A stretch of DNA of 64,000 nucleotides, taken from positions 1-64,000 of the forward strand of contig JAADGI010000016.1 in assembly GCA_013152415.1 (NCBI GenBank), written 5' to 3'. This document shows positions 47,535 through 57,459 of the stretch, one piece after another. The notes beneath the pieces were generated by a model. It saw only the letters and a list, made by a program, of their open reading frames with translations, was not told where the DNA came from and did no database searches. The translations under genes were made by a program, and so were the position numbers. How positions within the stretch are numbered: the first letter of the stretch is position 1; each line of letters opens with the position of its first letter. Source of the stretch: Gammaproteobacteria bacterium (GTDB lineage: Bacteria; Pseudomonadota; Gammaproteobacteria; HyVt-429).

Positions 47535-48132
47535 TACCTACCTCGAGTAGCCAACGGTACTGGCGGCTGTTGCTGAGGGTCAATAGTGCCTCTACGGCAC
47601 CGGGCCGACCCTCATTACCGGTCCATTCATAGGCGGACTGGACTTGCTTATTCCCATCGACTGTCAGAAACTTGAACTCAAGACCGGCCACACCTTCGAG
47701 GATAAGCCGCGAATAGCTCCTGCTATCCTGGGCCCGATCCAACACCGCCCATGTCACCCGATACAACCGCCCCTGATCAAGACGCCACGCTACGCGCGTG
47801 AGCCGACTGGCCGTCGGCACCTGGAGATCGGGGCCACTTACAGTCAAGCGCACCAATTCTCCTGTTTCAGCGAAGGTCTGGGTCCCGGCCACCATCGCCG
47901 GTTCACGATCACCATACCCATCGCGCACAGAGCGATCCGCGCTATAGTGAAAATCCTGTGCCAACATCGCGAAGGTTTGCTGCAGGCCTTTGGTCTTTTC
48001 GCCGCGCTGGGTGAGGTACTCATAGGTGTCTAAAAATTGACCCAGACTGGCATAACTTACAGTGGCAATAACGGCAAAGATCGCTATAGCGATCACCATT
48101 TCGAGCAAAGTAAAACCTTTACAAGGCTTCAT
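47527..48132 (-). CDS. gspJ: Type II secretion minor pseudopilin J
   Basis: The 201-aa protein starts CKGFTLLEMVIAIAIFAVIATVSY, a class III prepilin signal with cleavage after Gly and Glu at +5. The C-terminal domain contains VAWRLDQGRLYRVTWAVLDRAQDS, typical of GspJ. It overlaps gspI by 4 bp. Confidence 0.9.
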   Translation of the reverse strand: MKPCKGFTLLEMVIAIAIFAVIATVSYASLGQFLDTYEYLTQRGEKTKGLQQTFAMLAQDFHYSADRSVRDGYGDREPAMVAGTQTFAETGELVRLTVSGPDLQVPTASRLTRVAWRLDQGRLYRVTWAVLDRAQDSRSYSRLILEGVAGLEFKFLTVDGNKQVQSAYEWTGNEGRPGAVEALLTLSNSRQYRWLLEVGNG

Positions 48133-48497
48133 GGTTTGGTTAGAAACCCGAACAAAAATCCAGACTGATCCTGGCGTGCCTCATCGGCATAGACATAGAC
48201 ATTCATACGCCTGATATCCGGGTCCGGTGTCGCTACCACGTCTTCGCGGTAATACCATGTCCTGCCACCTTGCTTGACCTCCCCCTGGTACCCCCCCAAA
48301 CCCGGCCATGTGCGCATAAATCGATTCTCGGCAAGTCGGTTGCTTGCCACCCAGGTAGACAACATTCGTGCCTCCAGGGCTGCGGTACGAGCAGTGAGCG
48401 CACCCAGTGCCTGGGTCGTGGCGGCTATACCCGTAGCCACGATGACCAGGGCCACCAACACTTCCAGTAGCGTAAACCCCCGATCAGCCCTCACCAC
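48129..48497 (-). CDS. gspI: Type II secretion minor pseudopilin I
   Basis: The 122-aa protein has the prepilin segment DRGFTLLEVLVALVIVATG and the GspI landmark NRLAENRF with GEVKQGGRTWYYRE. GTG 48497 is preferred: AGGAGAAG lies 7 nt before it and the product has the correct short leader (MVRADRG). The open frame extends upstream to 48575 but would read through gspH. The start overlaps the gspH stop by 14 bp. Confidence 0.88.
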   Translation of the reverse strand: MVRADRGFTLLEVLVALVIVATGIAATTQALGALTARTAALEARMLSTWVASNRLAENRFMRTWPGLGGYQGEVKQGGRTWYYREDVVATPDPDIRRMNVYVYADEARQDQSGFLFGFLTKP

Positions 48498-49014
48498 GCA
48501 TCTTCTCCTGGATTTTGATATTTTGGGCCGGATCGAGGGTGACATGGTAGGCCTTGTCTTCACCATAGATAACAATAGTAAAGGGTGTGATCTGACCGCT
48601 AGCCTGTACCACTACGAGCTCACGCTCACCCACTCCTGCATCAATAGGGGTGTCATAGCTCATGCTCAATGGCTCAGGAATAACGCGTTGCCGCATCAAT
48701 GAATCATCGGTGATGGGTTGCCAGCCCTCTGCCGCAACCAAAAACCGATAGGCACGTTCATCGCTTAGAATTTCCAGAGCGTAGGACTTCCCGCTAACAA
48801 CAGATTCGTCGCGCAACTGATCTATGAGGCCCACCAAGCGGCGGGCTTCGAGTTGGGCCAAACGATCCACGTCACGATTAAGGCTCACCACGGCAAAACT
48901 GGCTGTTATCGCGATCAGCAACACCACCACCAGAATTTCGAGTAAGGTGAATCCGGCGCTGCCTTTAATGCGTCTTTGCTTGCAAGACCCTGTAGTTTTG
49001 TAGATGGCTTTCAA
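48484..49014 (-). CDS. gspH: Type II secretion minor pseudopilin H
   Basis: The 176-aa protein has the prepilin helix GSAGFTLLEILVVVLLIAITASF and a GspH-like soluble domain with YDTPIDAGVGERELVVVQASGQ and DKAYHVTLDPAQNIKI. The start is uncertain: TTG 49014 gives a plausible leader (MKAIYKTTG), but no ribosome site is well placed. The frame is open further upstream into repeat DNA, which is not real coding sequence. Separation from gspG by 330 bp is unusual for this operon. Confidence 0.8.
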   Translation of the reverse strand: MKAIYKTTGSCKQRRIKGSAGFTLLEILVVVLLIAITASFAVVSLNRDVDRLAQLEARRLVGLIDQLRDESVVSGKSYALEILSDERAYRFLVAAEGWQPITDDSLMRQRVIPEPLSMSYDTPIDAGVGERELVVVQASGQITPFTIVIYGEDKAYHVTLDPAQNIKIQEKMRGEG

Positions 49015-49057
49015 ATGTGCACTACTGGCGTTTAAGAATATGCCTCCTACGCAAAAT

Positions 49058-49275
49058 TTATGGCACACAAAATAACGATTGCTCTCGCCAAGACGCCAAG
49101 TGCGCCAAGGAGTCATTGATCTTCCGCCGTAGTTCATAGGCTAAAATGATCTCGTAGACCATTTCCAGTAGCCCTGGGCCAGGGTCGCGATGAACCTGAA
49201 CAGCACTACCAACAATCTGCTTAGCAAGCTCGTTTTCTATCATTGCCCGCCTTTCCCTATGCGTCTTTGCGAGAT
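49058..49275. mobile_element. CGCCAAG-family repeat carrying a dead GxxExxY gene
   Basis: Inverted arms lie at 49082-49110 (CTCTCGCCAAGACGCCAAG, then CGCCAAGG) and 49255-49274 (CCCTATGCGTCTTTGCGAGA). Between them on the minus strand is the start of a GxxExxY (PDDEXK_3-like) gene, ATG at 49243, encoding MIENELAKQIVGSAVQVH.. and GPGLLEMVYE. The homology stops after ELRRK, where the left arm begins. The insertion splits the type II secretion operon between gspG and gspH. Confidence 0.7.
49121..49243 (-). pseudogene. GxxExxY protein, N-terminal fragment
   Basis: About 41 codons survive, including the namesake motif GLLEMVY (G-x-x-E-x-x-Y) and AYELRRK. Full-length members are about 120-140 aa with a PD-(D/E)XK-like core, and the remaining catalytic part is missing. 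The frame continues into the repeat arm and gives a meaningless tail. The ATG lies just inside the right arm of the flanking repeat. Confidence 0.75.
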
Positions 49276-49346
49276 CATCATTGCATCAACCACTTGTTAC
49301 TCTACCCAAATCGAATTTCATTAACAGACATTATTAATGATGTTGA

Positions 49347-49775
49347 TCAAACAGAATCCAGGTTCCAGTTACCCACGTCTTTGGCTGAATCTACACCACC
49401 GATCTGGCCATCGCTACCATTGGACCACAAATCAAATTCCATCTTCTCTCCGGGAGAAAGATACTGATAGTCATTGCCCCAGGGATCCTTAGGCAGTCGC
49501 TCAATATATCCTCCCTTTTTCCAATTCCTGGCTTCGGGATCACCTTCGGGTTTTTTGACCAAAGACTCGAGCCCCTGATCGGTGGAGGGGTAATTAAAAT
49601 TATCCAGCTTATAGAGCTTGAGGGCCCCCGACAGAGACGAAATATCGGTCTTGGCCTTCGTCACCATGGCCTCTTCCTGGCGCCCAATGACCCGTGGCAA
49701 TACCAGTGTTGCCAACATGCCGAGAATAACCACGACCACCATAATTTCTATTAACGTAAAACCACGTTGTTTCAT
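49347..49775 (-). CDS. gspG: Type II secretion major pseudopilin G
   Basis: The 142-aa major pseudopilin has the leader KQRG, cleavage before FTLIEIMVVVVILGMLATLVLP and Glu at +5. The C-terminal end has the calcium-binding loop region KDPWGNDYQYLSPGEK and DLWSNGSDGQIGG typical of GspG. ATG 49775 is preferred with GAGG 6 nt upstream; a GTG at 49787 overlaps gspF. Confidence 0.95.
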   Translation of the reverse strand: MKQRGFTLIEIMVVVVILGMLATLVLPRVIGRQEEAMVTKAKTDISSLSGALKLYKLDNFNYPSTDQGLESLVKKPEGDPEARNWKKGGYIERLPKDPWGNDYQYLSPGEKMEFDLWSNGSDGQIGGVDSAKDVGNWNLDSV

Positions 49776-49783
49776 CTGCAACC

Positions 49784-50998
49784 TCACTGCACCAGTTGAT
49801 TTATGTCAAATATTGGCAGCAATATGGCCAACACAATGAGCATGACTATACCACCCATCACCAGAATCATCACCGGCTCAAAGATCCCCACCATGACCGC
49901 GATACGGGCCTCAAGTTCACGTTCCTGTGTGGACGCGGCTTTATCCAGCATCTCCCCCAGTTTGCCACTGGCCTCACCACTGGAGACCATTTGCACCAGT
50001 ATGGGGGGATAGAGTTTGCTGCGACCCAGGGCCTTGCCCAAGCTAACACCTTCTCTGACTTCGTCTGTGGCAGTAGCCATGGCACGCCTTAACACCCTGT
50101 TGGTGATCACATCCCGACTGGCTTTCATGGCGGTAAGCAAAGGTACGCCACTGCCCACCATGATCGCCAATGTACGTGCCATCCTGGCGGTGTTAAGCCC
50201 TCTGGACAGACGTCTGATACCGGGAATCCGTAACAATAAACCGTGAAATTGGTACTGGGGCTTGGGCAGGCGTAGAAAAAAAGTAGTCGCCACCCCCACA
50301 GCGATGAGTATGACTAAGGTGACAAGACCATACTGCTGCAAATAATCCGTCATTGCAATAAACACCTGAGTAATGACAGGGAGGTCTTGCCCGGTATCCT
50401 GAAAAACCTTAACAACCTTGGGTACAACGTATATAAACAAGAACATCACAATCGAAAATGCCATCACCATAAGAATGACGGGATAGATCAGCGCCACCCC
50501 TACGCGTTGACTCAATGCCTGTCGAGCCTCGGTAAAGTCGGCAAGTCTTTCCAGAACGACGGCCAACTTACCTGACGCTTCACCTGCCAATACAGATGCC
50601 CGGTAAATTCCAGGAAAGGCATCGGGAAAGGCACCTATTGCTTCAGTAAGTGAAGTTCCCTCCATCACCATAGCCCGGATTCGGGTCAATATTTTTTTTA
50701 CCTTCTCACTTTCAGACTGGGCAATCAGGGCTCGCAAGGTCTCCTCTACGGTCAAATCAGACCCGATGAGTGTGGCAAATTGACGGGTAATGATGGTGAG
50801 GTCGGCCACACTCAGACGGATACGACCGATCCGTGACCCACCTTCCTTCCTGGATTTTCCTTCCGCCGTATCGACACGGGTAGGTGTCAACCCTTGCTCC
50901 CGAAGTTGCTGGCGCACTTGTCTGGCACTGTCAGCAGTGGCCACGCCTTTTTGCGTTCGACCGCGCTCATCTAGCGCTTCGTATTCAAACGCTGCCAT
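49784..50998 (-). CDS. gspF: Type II secretion inner-membrane platform protein F
   Basis: The 404-aa protein has two repeats of the GspF domain (about 70-190 and 275-395) and membrane helices around 170-190, 220-240 and 375-395 (VMILVMGGIVMLIVLAILLPIF). The conserved MVSSGEASGKLGEMLDKAA block is present. It forms the central membrane platform that works with GspE. Confidence 0.95.
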   Translation of the reverse strand: MAAFEYEALDERGRTQKGVATADSARQVRQQLREQGLTPTRVDTAEGKSRKEGGSRIGRIRLSVADLTIITRQFATLIGSDLTVEETLRALIAQSESEKVKKILTRIRAMVMEGTSLTEAIGAFPDAFPGIYRASVLAGEASGKLAVVLERLADFTEARQALSQRVGVALIYPVILMVMAFSIVMFLFIYVVPKVVKVFQDTGQDLPVITQVFIAMTDYLQQYGLVTLVILIAVGVATTFFLRLPKPQYQFHGLLLRIPGIRRLSRGLNTARMARTLAIMVGSGVPLLTAMKASRDVITNRVLRRAMATATDEVREGVSLGKALGRSKLYPPILVQMVSSGEASGKLGEMLDKAASTQERELEARIAVMVGIFEPVMILVMGGIVMLIVLAILLPIFDINQLVQ

Positions 50999-51011
50999 AT
51001 ACTACCTCTGT

Positions 51012-52544
51012 TTACTCGTCACGGGTCACGCGGACCACTTCATCAAGACTGGTAACACCTTCGCGCACTCTCTCAAAACCATTGCGCTGAAGACTGGGAG
51101 TCGAACGACGCACAGTGGCCAACATATCGGCTTCGGCTTTACGGTCATGGATCATATTGCGTAGATCGTTATCTACCGTAATCAATTCAAATATCCCGCT
51201 ACGTCCTCGATAGCCGCTGAACCCACATTTTTCGCAACCTACCGGACTGTAGATCACACTACGATCCACTTCCTCAATGCCCAGCAGCGCACTATCTGAC
51301 GCAGACAAGACTGCCGGGGCCTTGCAGTTTTCGCACAAACGCCTTACCAAACGTTGGGCCAATATCCCCACCAGGGTGGATGAAATCAAAAATGGCTCGA
51401 CACCCATATCAATAAGCCGGGTGATCGCACCAATAGCGGTATTGGTGTGCAAGGTCGACAATACCAGGTGGCCGGTGAGGCTGGCCTGTACCGCTATCTC
51501 GGCAGTCTCATAGTCTCGTATCTCTCCTACCATCACCACATCTGGATCTTGGCGAAGAATAGAACGCAGGCCATAGGCAAAGGTCAGATCAATCTTGGCA
51601 TTGACCTGCATTTGACCAATACCGTCCATGTCGTATTCGACCGGGTCCTCTACCGTCATGATATTGAGCTTGTCGCTGTCCAGTCGGCCCAGCCCGGCAT
51701 ACAAAGTAGTGCTCTTACCGGACCCGGTAGGCCCGGTGACCAAGACAATCCCATGGGGACTGTGTATCTGATGATCAAAGACCTCCCCCATCAGGGCGGT
51801 CATACCCAGATCGGTGATGTCCATGTGTGCACTTTGTTTGTCGAGTACTCGCAGCACCACCCGCTCACCATGGCGGGTCGGTAGACAAGATACCCGCACA
51901 TCAACGGGATGATCCCCTATGCGTAATGAAATGCGCCCATCCTGGGGTAACCTTTTTTCTGCAATATCGAGCTCCGCCATAATCTTCAACCGCGACACAA
52001 TCGCGGCATGCAGCGCCCGCTGGGGTTCCACAATATCCCTAAGTACGCCATCAACCCGGAATCGAACCACCGATCTTTGCTCAAATATTTCAAAATGGAT
52101 ATCAGAGACATCTTCGCGGATAGCCTGAGTCAACAGGGCATTAACCAACTTGATAATAGGCGCATCATCTGAGGCCTCAAGCAGGTCCGGTGTATCGGGA
52201 AGTTCGTGGGCAAGACGCTCCAGATCAATATCGTCTTCCAGCTCACCGGCGATTTTCGTTGCCGTAGACTGACTGCCGTCATAGGTTGCCCGTAATAAGC
52301 CATCAAATCGATTCTTATCTACAGTCTCAAATTTAAGTTGGCGCCCCACCTTGCGGCGCAGCTCCGAAACTAACTCAAGTGTCGGTCTCTCTGTGCATAA
52401 AACATAGATCAGATTATCCTCTGTACGTGAAAGTAGAACGTTGTATCGTTTGGCAAAGTGGTAAGGGATTTGTGCCGCCGACCAAGCCATATCCCGCACT
52501 ACAGTCGCGTCACCGTCAGAATTTATTGCCGGTTGAGAATTCAT
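51012..52544 (-). CDS. gspE: Type II secretion ATPase E
   Basis: The 510-aa hexameric ATPase has N1/N2 domains (about 1-140), Walker A GPTGSGKSTTLYAGL, the Asp box ILRQDPDVVMVGEIRDYETAEIA, a His box (GHLVLSTLHTN) and the tetracysteine zinc site with CENC and CEKC. It powers pseudopilus assembly. It lies 13 bp upstream of gspF. Confidence 0.95.
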   Translation of the reverse strand: MNSQPAINSDGDATVVRDMAWSAAQIPYHFAKRYNVLLSRTEDNLIYVLCTERPTLELVSELRRKVGRQLKFETVDKNRFDGLLRATYDGSQSTATKIAGELEDDIDLERLAHELPDTPDLLEASDDAPIIKLVNALLTQAIREDVSDIHFEIFEQRSVVRFRVDGVLRDIVEPQRALHAAIVSRLKIMAELDIAEKRLPQDGRISLRIGDHPVDVRVSCLPTRHGERVVLRVLDKQSAHMDITDLGMTALMGEVFDHQIHSPHGIVLVTGPTGSGKSTTLYAGLGRLDSDKLNIMTVEDPVEYDMDGIGQMQVNAKIDLTFAYGLRSILRQDPDVVMVGEIRDYETAEIAVQASLTGHLVLSTLHTNTAIGAITRLIDMGVEPFLISSTLVGILAQRLVRRLCENCKAPAVLSASDSALLGIEEVDRSVIYSPVGCEKCGFSGYRGRSGIFELITVDNDLRNMIHDRKAEADMLATVRRSTPSLQRNGFERVREGVTSLDEVVRVTRDE

Positions 52545-52634
52545 CTTTTCACTGACAGTCTATTCACCATAGGTTAAGAGCACCTAGATGTTGAGTGCTC
52601 TTCAGGAATATTGCGGGTAACTCTGAAACCTAAG

Positions 52635-52680
52635 CCCTTCTCCCGGAGGGAGAAGGGACCCAATCTTAGAAGCGCCCTTA
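52635..52680. repeat. GC-rich hairpin of the TTAAGGGC family, between gspE and gspD
   Basis: CCCTTCTCCC at 52635-52644 pairs perfectly with GGGAGAAGGG at 52648-52657. About 20 bp further, GCGCCCTTAA (about 52671-52680) resembles the end of the 58.8-kb element. This is probably a relic of that element. It could also reduce transcription into gspE. Confidence 0.55.
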
Positions 52681-52696
52681 ATTCAATCATTGAGAT

Positions 52697-54520
52697 TTAA
52701 ATCTCTTCATCCGCCTCTTCCACTGCTTCCACTGCTTCCACCACCTCCGGCCCTAATTTTTCACCGCTAAAGTGTTTCTCCTGTTTTGGTAATACAGGAG
52801 ACTTTGACCCGTACAACAAATATTTTGAATCCGGGTTACTATTTTTTTCCAGCTCTCGCATATATTTATATTTTTCAGATGTATAGCCGTCCAAGTCCGC
52901 TTGGCTGCGAATTATTTTGGGTTTAAGAAACATCAGTAGGTTAGTTTTTACTGCCTTTTTGCTCTTCTTTCTAAACAAAGCACCCAACAGCGGGATTTTA
53001 CCCAATATCGGCACCCACTCTATGGTGTCCTGCAAGTCATCCGTCATCAACCCACCTAGTACGATGATACGACTGTCGTCTACCATCACCGTTGCCTTAA
53101 TAGATCGTGTATTAGTAATCAAATCAGAAGCACCCTCTATTTTCTTAGCGCTAATACTGGATATTTCCTGCTCTATATTCAGGCTCAAGGATCTATCCTG
53201 ATTGATTTGCGGTGTAATCTTTAACTTGAGCCCCACTTTCTTACGTTGGATGGTCTGAAAGGGGTTTACGGAGGTGGTCGGTGTACCGGTGGTAGGAGCG
53301 GTAACGGTTGAGGTAACCGGAGTGTTAGTAAATTGCCCGGTCACAAACGGGACTTCCTGGCCCACCACAATTTCGGCAGTCTCGTTATCCAGAGTCAGTA
53401 ATGTGGGTGTGGAGAGTATGTTGGTGTTCGTGTCAGTACGCAGGGCGCTTAACACCACCTGTAATTCGGGAATAAGATTTCCACCCAAGTCAGTCACGAA
53501 AGACTTGAGATAGCCCAGGGTCAAACCACCGGTAACATCAGAAAACCCGGTATTACCCGTGGTTTGGCCATTGACGATATTGTCATCACCAAATTCCCAG
53601 CGCACACCAACATCCTGGGCCTTGTCCATAGAGACTTCAGCGATCAGCACCTCGATAAATACCTGAGCACGACGAATATCCAGCTTATCGATCACCTCTT
53701 TTATGAATGGAAAATCACCTTTTGGGGCCTGGATAACCAAGGCATTGGTGGCTTCATCACCCTGCACATTCAAGGTGGCTAACTTGGTTTTTTTGGGGGC
53801 ACCCTTTTGTCTCTCTTTCAACACACCGTTGAGTATCTTGACCATATCAACGGCCTTGGCATATTTTAGATAGACCACATTGATATCACTGCCTTTGGCA
53901 GGCTGGTCAATTTGTTCCAAAACCTTAAGCACCCGCCTCACATTGGCAGTGGTAGCGGTAAAAACCAATGTGTTGGAACTGGCGTAGGCGGCAAAATGAC
54001 TGGTGGGAGGCAGCAGTGGTCTCAAAATAGGCACCATATCCTGCACAGCGCCGTACTTGACCTGGTAAACCTGAGTAACAAAGACGTCTCCCAAAGGCTT
54101 GGGTACAGAAAACGAGGTCGGTGTCGGGCTTTGTTTGACGATACTCACGGGCACAATCTTGGTCACACCGTCCTCGGTATCCACTGCGGCAAAATTATGC
54201 ACACTCAACACTGACAGAAACACGTTGTAAACCTGGTTGATATTAAGTTTGTCACCCGATATCAAAGTCACCTTGCCTTTTACCCGTGGATCAACAATAA
54301 AGTTCTTCCCAGTCAGTTGTGAAACGGTGGCAATCAAGGCACGTATATCCGCATTCTGGAAATTGAGGGTGATCAGGTCAGCATTGGTAACCGGTTTTTT
54401 TGCCGGCCTGTTCTCGGGGGCCGCTAATACCACACTGACACCGATCAAGTAGGTGGTTAACACAACCACGCCCAACAATCCTATTGGACCTGTCCTGGTG
54501 AGTTGCAGCGGTAGTTTCAT
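52697..54520 (-). CDS. gspD: Type II secretion outer-membrane secretin D
   Basis: The 607-aa protein has a signal peptide (about 1-33, ending SVVLAAPE), N0-N3 domains (ADLITLNFQNADIRALIATVSQLTGKNFIVDPRVKG through N1-N3) and the secretin domain with VGLKLKITPQINQDRSLSLNIEQEISSIS and VMVDDSRIIVLGGLM. The C-terminus is acidic and has repeated VEAVEAVEEA units, coded by a short tandem DNA repeat near 52,720-52,745. It forms the outer-membrane channel. Confidence 0.95.
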   Translation of the reverse strand: MKLPLQLTRTGPIGLLGVVVLTTYLIGVSVVLAAPENRPAKKPVTNADLITLNFQNADIRALIATVSQLTGKNFIVDPRVKGKVTLISGDKLNINQVYNVFLSVLSVHNFAAVDTEDGVTKIVPVSIVKQSPTPTSFSVPKPLGDVFVTQVYQVKYGAVQDMVPILRPLLPPTSHFAAYASSNTLVFTATTANVRRVLKVLEQIDQPAKGSDINVVYLKYAKAVDMVKILNGVLKERQKGAPKKTKLATLNVQGDEATNALVIQAPKGDFPFIKEVIDKLDIRRAQVFIEVLIAEVSMDKAQDVGVRWEFGDDNIVNGQTTGNTGFSDVTGGLTLGYLKSFVTDLGGNLIPELQVVLSALRTDTNTNILSTPTLLTLDNETAEIVVGQEVPFVTGQFTNTPVTSTVTAPTTGTPTTSVNPFQTIQRKKVGLKLKITPQINQDRSLSLNIEQEISSISAKKIEGASDLITNTRSIKATVMVDDSRIIVLGGLMTDDLQDTIEWVPILGKIPLLGALFRKKSKKAVKTNLLMFLKPKIIRSQADLDGYTSEKYKYMRELEKNSNPDSKYLLYGSKSPVLPKQEKHFSGEKLGPEVVEAVEAVEEADEEI

Positions 54521-54535
54521 TTATTTTTCAATCCA

Positions 54536-55141
54536 TTACTCAGTTGTTTTATTGCTTCGCTTGGTCCGCACACGGCTTGTCGTATTGGGCATGCCATCGC
54601 CAGACAATTCCGCCACACCAGGCATGACACCTTTGCTTGGGTGGGTATTGCCGTCCATGTCGACAGCATCACGCTTTAGCGGCAGGCTCTCAATCACCCC
54701 CTTACGGTCGATAAGCACACGGCTTACACCGACCGCCTTCAGCTTTGCATCGGTATGTTCAAGTGTTTGGCCTATCTCGTAGCTCTTCACCCCCTTGCCA
54801 ACCACTTCGATAATAGCGCGCCCGTGCCCACTACCCCCTTCTGCGGCCACAACCCCCAACAATTTTAGATTTAATCGGGTTTCGGGGGCCTTCAGCTGGG
54901 ACGGGGACACAGGGGTATCGGCCTGGCCAAACAAATGGGCGGAAATAATATCCGTCACGAGATACCGGGGGCTTGCATTCTGGAATGCACGGGCGGGGGG
55001 GGTGGCTTGCACGGGATCCCGATCAAGCAGATCACGTACACGCTTGATGCTATCGACAATCACACCGGCCAAAATCACAACGGCAACCGCAGTGATTACC
55101 CAGAGGGTGGTGTTTTTATGGATCCAAGCGCTATCAATCAT
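54536..55141 (-). CDS. gspC: Type II secretion protein C
   Basis: The 201-aa bitopic protein has one membrane helix (about 14-31, LWVITAVAVVILAGVIVD), a homology region (about 60-145, ISAHLFGQAD and LKLLGVVAAEGGSGHGRAIIEVVGKGVKSYEIGQTLE) and a C-terminal end that is short, without a clear PDZ domain. It links GspD to the inner-membrane complex. It is the first gene of the operon. Confidence 0.88.
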   Translation of the reverse strand: MIDSAWIHKNTTLWVITAVAVVILAGVIVDSIKRVRDLLDRDPVQATPPARAFQNASPRYLVTDIISAHLFGQADTPVSPSQLKAPETRLNLKLLGVVAAEGGSGHGRAIIEVVGKGVKSYEIGQTLEHTDAKLKAVGVSRVLIDRKGVIESLPLKRDAVDMDGNTHPSKGVMPGVAELSGDGMPNTTSRVRTKRSNKTTE

Positions 55142-55278
55142 CTCAATCTGGAGCCAAACGGTGACCAGCGTCCCGCACCCCTCTCACCGCCAAAGTGTAG
55201 TACTCCGGTTTTAGGTGTGATCAGGCCTGCGTCGCAACGGCTACAGGATAGGGTGCCAGGGGAGATATTGCAAGTGTT

Positions 55279-56214
55279 TCAATTAGTTATGGAATACTTA
55301 GAGAACCAACGGTAGGTTTCATGGAGGCCCTCCTCGAGGCCTATCTTGGCATGCCAGCCCAGTTTCCTGATCCGGCTGCTGTCGAGCAGTTTACGCGGCG
55401 TACCATCAGGTTTTGTGGCATCAAATACGATCCGGCCCGAAAAGCCCACCACCCTGCACAGGGTTTCGGCCAGCTCCGCTATAGTCACTTCCTGGCCGCT
55501 ACCCACATTGAGCAGATCCATTCCCTCCTGCCGCCCCAGAATAAACACCACCGCCTCGGCCAAATCATCCACATGCAGAAATTCGCGCCGAGGGGTGCCA
55601 CTGCCCCAAACGACGACCTCCTTTGCCCCTGCCACTTTGGCCTCATGCACCTTGCGCATCAACCCAGGGATGACATGGGAGGTCTTCAGGTCAAAATTAT
55701 CGTGGCTACCGTAAAGATTGGTAGGCATGAGGGTCGCAAAATGGGTTCCATACTGGGCATTGTAGGCCTCACACAGCTTAATTCCCGCAATCTTGGCGAT
55801 GGCATAGGGCTCGTTGGTGGGTTCCAGTGTCCCCGTAAGCAGGTGTTCCTCACGCATGGGTTGTGGACAATCGCGGGGATAGATACACGAACTGCCCAGA
55901 AAGACCAAGTGCTTGACACCCTGTCGATAGGCGGCGTCGATGACATGGGTCTCAATAGCCAAATTTTGATAGATAAAATCGCCTCGATAGCGATTATTGG
56001 CGTGAATTCCCCCGACCCGCGCCGCTGCCAAAATCACATGATCAGGCTTTTGCTCAGCAAAAAACTGTCGCACTGCCTGTTGCTCGGTGAGATCAAGCTC
56101 GGCATGGGTACGATAGACAAGATGGGTAAATCCCTGGGTCAGCAGGGCCCGCACAATGGCCGATCCCACCAGGCCACGATGCCCGGCTACATATATTTTA
56201 TCATTGCTATTCAC
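55279..56214 (-). CDS. fcl: GDP-L-fucose synthase
   Basis: The 311-aa short-chain dehydrogenase turns GDP-4-keto-6-deoxymannose into GDP-L-fucose. It has [27 protein letters not shown], the Ser/Tyr/Lys residues in GSSCIYPRD and [16 protein letters not shown], and the [11 protein letters not shown] block. No gmd (GDP-mannose dehydratase) lies next to it. It may supply fucose to a surface polysaccharide. Confidence 0.9.
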   Translation of the reverse strand: MNSNDKIYVAGHRGLVGSAIVRALLTQGFTHLVYRTHAELDLTEQQAVRQFFAEQKPDHVILAAARVGGIHANNRYRGDFIYQNLAIETHVIDAAYRQGVKHLVFLGSSCIYPRDCPQPMREEHLLTGTLEPTNEPYAIAKIAGIKLCEAYNAQYGTHFATLMPTNLYGSHDNFDLKTSHVIPGLMRKVHEAKVAGAKEVVVWGSGTPRREFLHVDDLAEAVVFILGRQEGMDLLNVGSGQEVTIAELAETLCRVVGFSGRIVFDATKPDGTPRKLLDSSRIRKLGWHAKIGLEEGLHETYRWFSKYSITN

Positions 56215-56260
56215 GCATATTGTCCATTTGGCGTGACCCTACCGAATACCGGTTCAGGTG

Positions 56261-57337
56261 TTATCCCATATTGTCGTTGATCACCGCTTCCACCGCCGCA
56301 CGGGTGGCCTCAACCGTCAACGGTGCCAAACTTTGCTTGATGGCAGTATCCGGATCCTTTAAGCCGTGGCCAGTCAGCGTACATACGATCTTGGACCCTT
56401 CCGGTATCTTGCCCTCATTAATATCCGCTATTGCACCTGCCAAAGAGGTTGCCGATGCAGGCTCACAAAATACCCCTTCCTTCTCGGCCAGTAGTTTTTG
56501 TGCTGCCAGGATGGTCTCGTCACTGCACTCATTAAACCATCCCTGGGATGATTTTTGTGCATGCCAGGCCTTATCCCAGGATTGAGGATGACCGATGCGA
56601 ATGGCCGTGGCCACCGTATCCGGGTCATCTACCGGCCCACCTCGCATAAAGGGTGCCGCTCCGGCGGCCTGGTAGCCCAGCATCTGAGGTGAAGAATTGA
56701 CGATGCCGTGTTCTTTGTACTCCGTGTATCCCATCCAGTGCGCGGTAATATTGCCGGCATTGCCCACAGGCAAACAATGAAAATCCGGGGCACTGCCTAA
56801 CTCTTCCATAATCTCAAAGGCTGCAGTCTTTTGCCCCTGGATACGAAAGGGATTGATGGAATTGACAATGGTGACGGGGGCCGTTTCTGCCACCTCCTTG
56901 ACCAGGGCCATACCGACATCAAAATTACCCTGAATCTGGATCACCTTGGCACCGTGCATCATCGCCTGGGCCAATTTTCCCAAGGCAATTTTGCCTTCGG
57001 GGATTAACACGAATGCGGTAATGCCGGCACGGGCGGCATAGGCCGCAGCCGATGCCGAGGTATTGCCTGTGGAGGCACAGATAATGGCTTCACTGCCCTC
57101 TTCAACGGCCTTGGTCACCGCCAGAGTCATGCCCCGGTCCTTGAACGAGCCGGTGGGGTTGAGTCCTTCAAACTTCACATAGATATCGACCTCTTTGCCA
57201 AGCTCGTCGGGAATATTATTGAGCCGTATGAGGGGCGTATTGCCCTCACCAAGACTGATGATACGGGTGTCGTCACGCACCGGAAGCCGGTCACGATAGG
57301 TCTCGATGAGACCGGTGTAACGGGAACGAAATGGCAT
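56261..57337 (-). CDS. thrC: Threonine synthase
   Basis: The 358-aa PLP enzyme converts O-phosphohomoserine to threonine. The PLP Lys is in NPTGSFKDRGMTLAV, with the cofactor loop CASTGNTSASAAAYAARAG. It is the short, PLP-type threonine synthase found in many proteobacteria. It is preceded by hom, the usual order. Confidence 0.93.
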   Translation of the reverse strand: MPFRSRYTGLIETYRDRLPVRDDTRIISLGEGNTPLIRLNNIPDELGKEVDIYVKFEGLNPTGSFKDRGMTLAVTKAVEEGSEAIICASTGNTSASAAAYAARAGITAFVLIPEGKIALGKLAQAMMHGAKVIQIQGNFDVGMALVKEVAETAPVTIVNSINPFRIQGQKTAAFEIMEELGSAPDFHCLPVGNAGNITAHWMGYTEYKEHGIVNSSPQMLGYQAAGAAPFMRGGPVDDPDTVATAIRIGHPQSWDKAWHAQKSSQGWFNECSDETILAAQKLLAEKEGVFCEPASATSLAGAIADINEGKIPEGSKIVCTLTGHGLKDPDTAIKQSLAPLTVEATRAAVEAVINDNMG

Positions 57338-57459
57338 AAATAAATCCTCACTTACCTAAACAATTGATAACACGGAAAAACGTCAGATGTCGTCAGACTT
57401 GATGTGCAGGTTGCACGCTTGCCGTGTAGGACACAGATGTCCTTGAGCGACAAGCCCAA

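Noticed and set aside
55321-56280. 319-aa open frame on the plus strand
   Set aside because: It lies antisense to fcl, whose motifs are all present; the long frame is a GC-related shadow.
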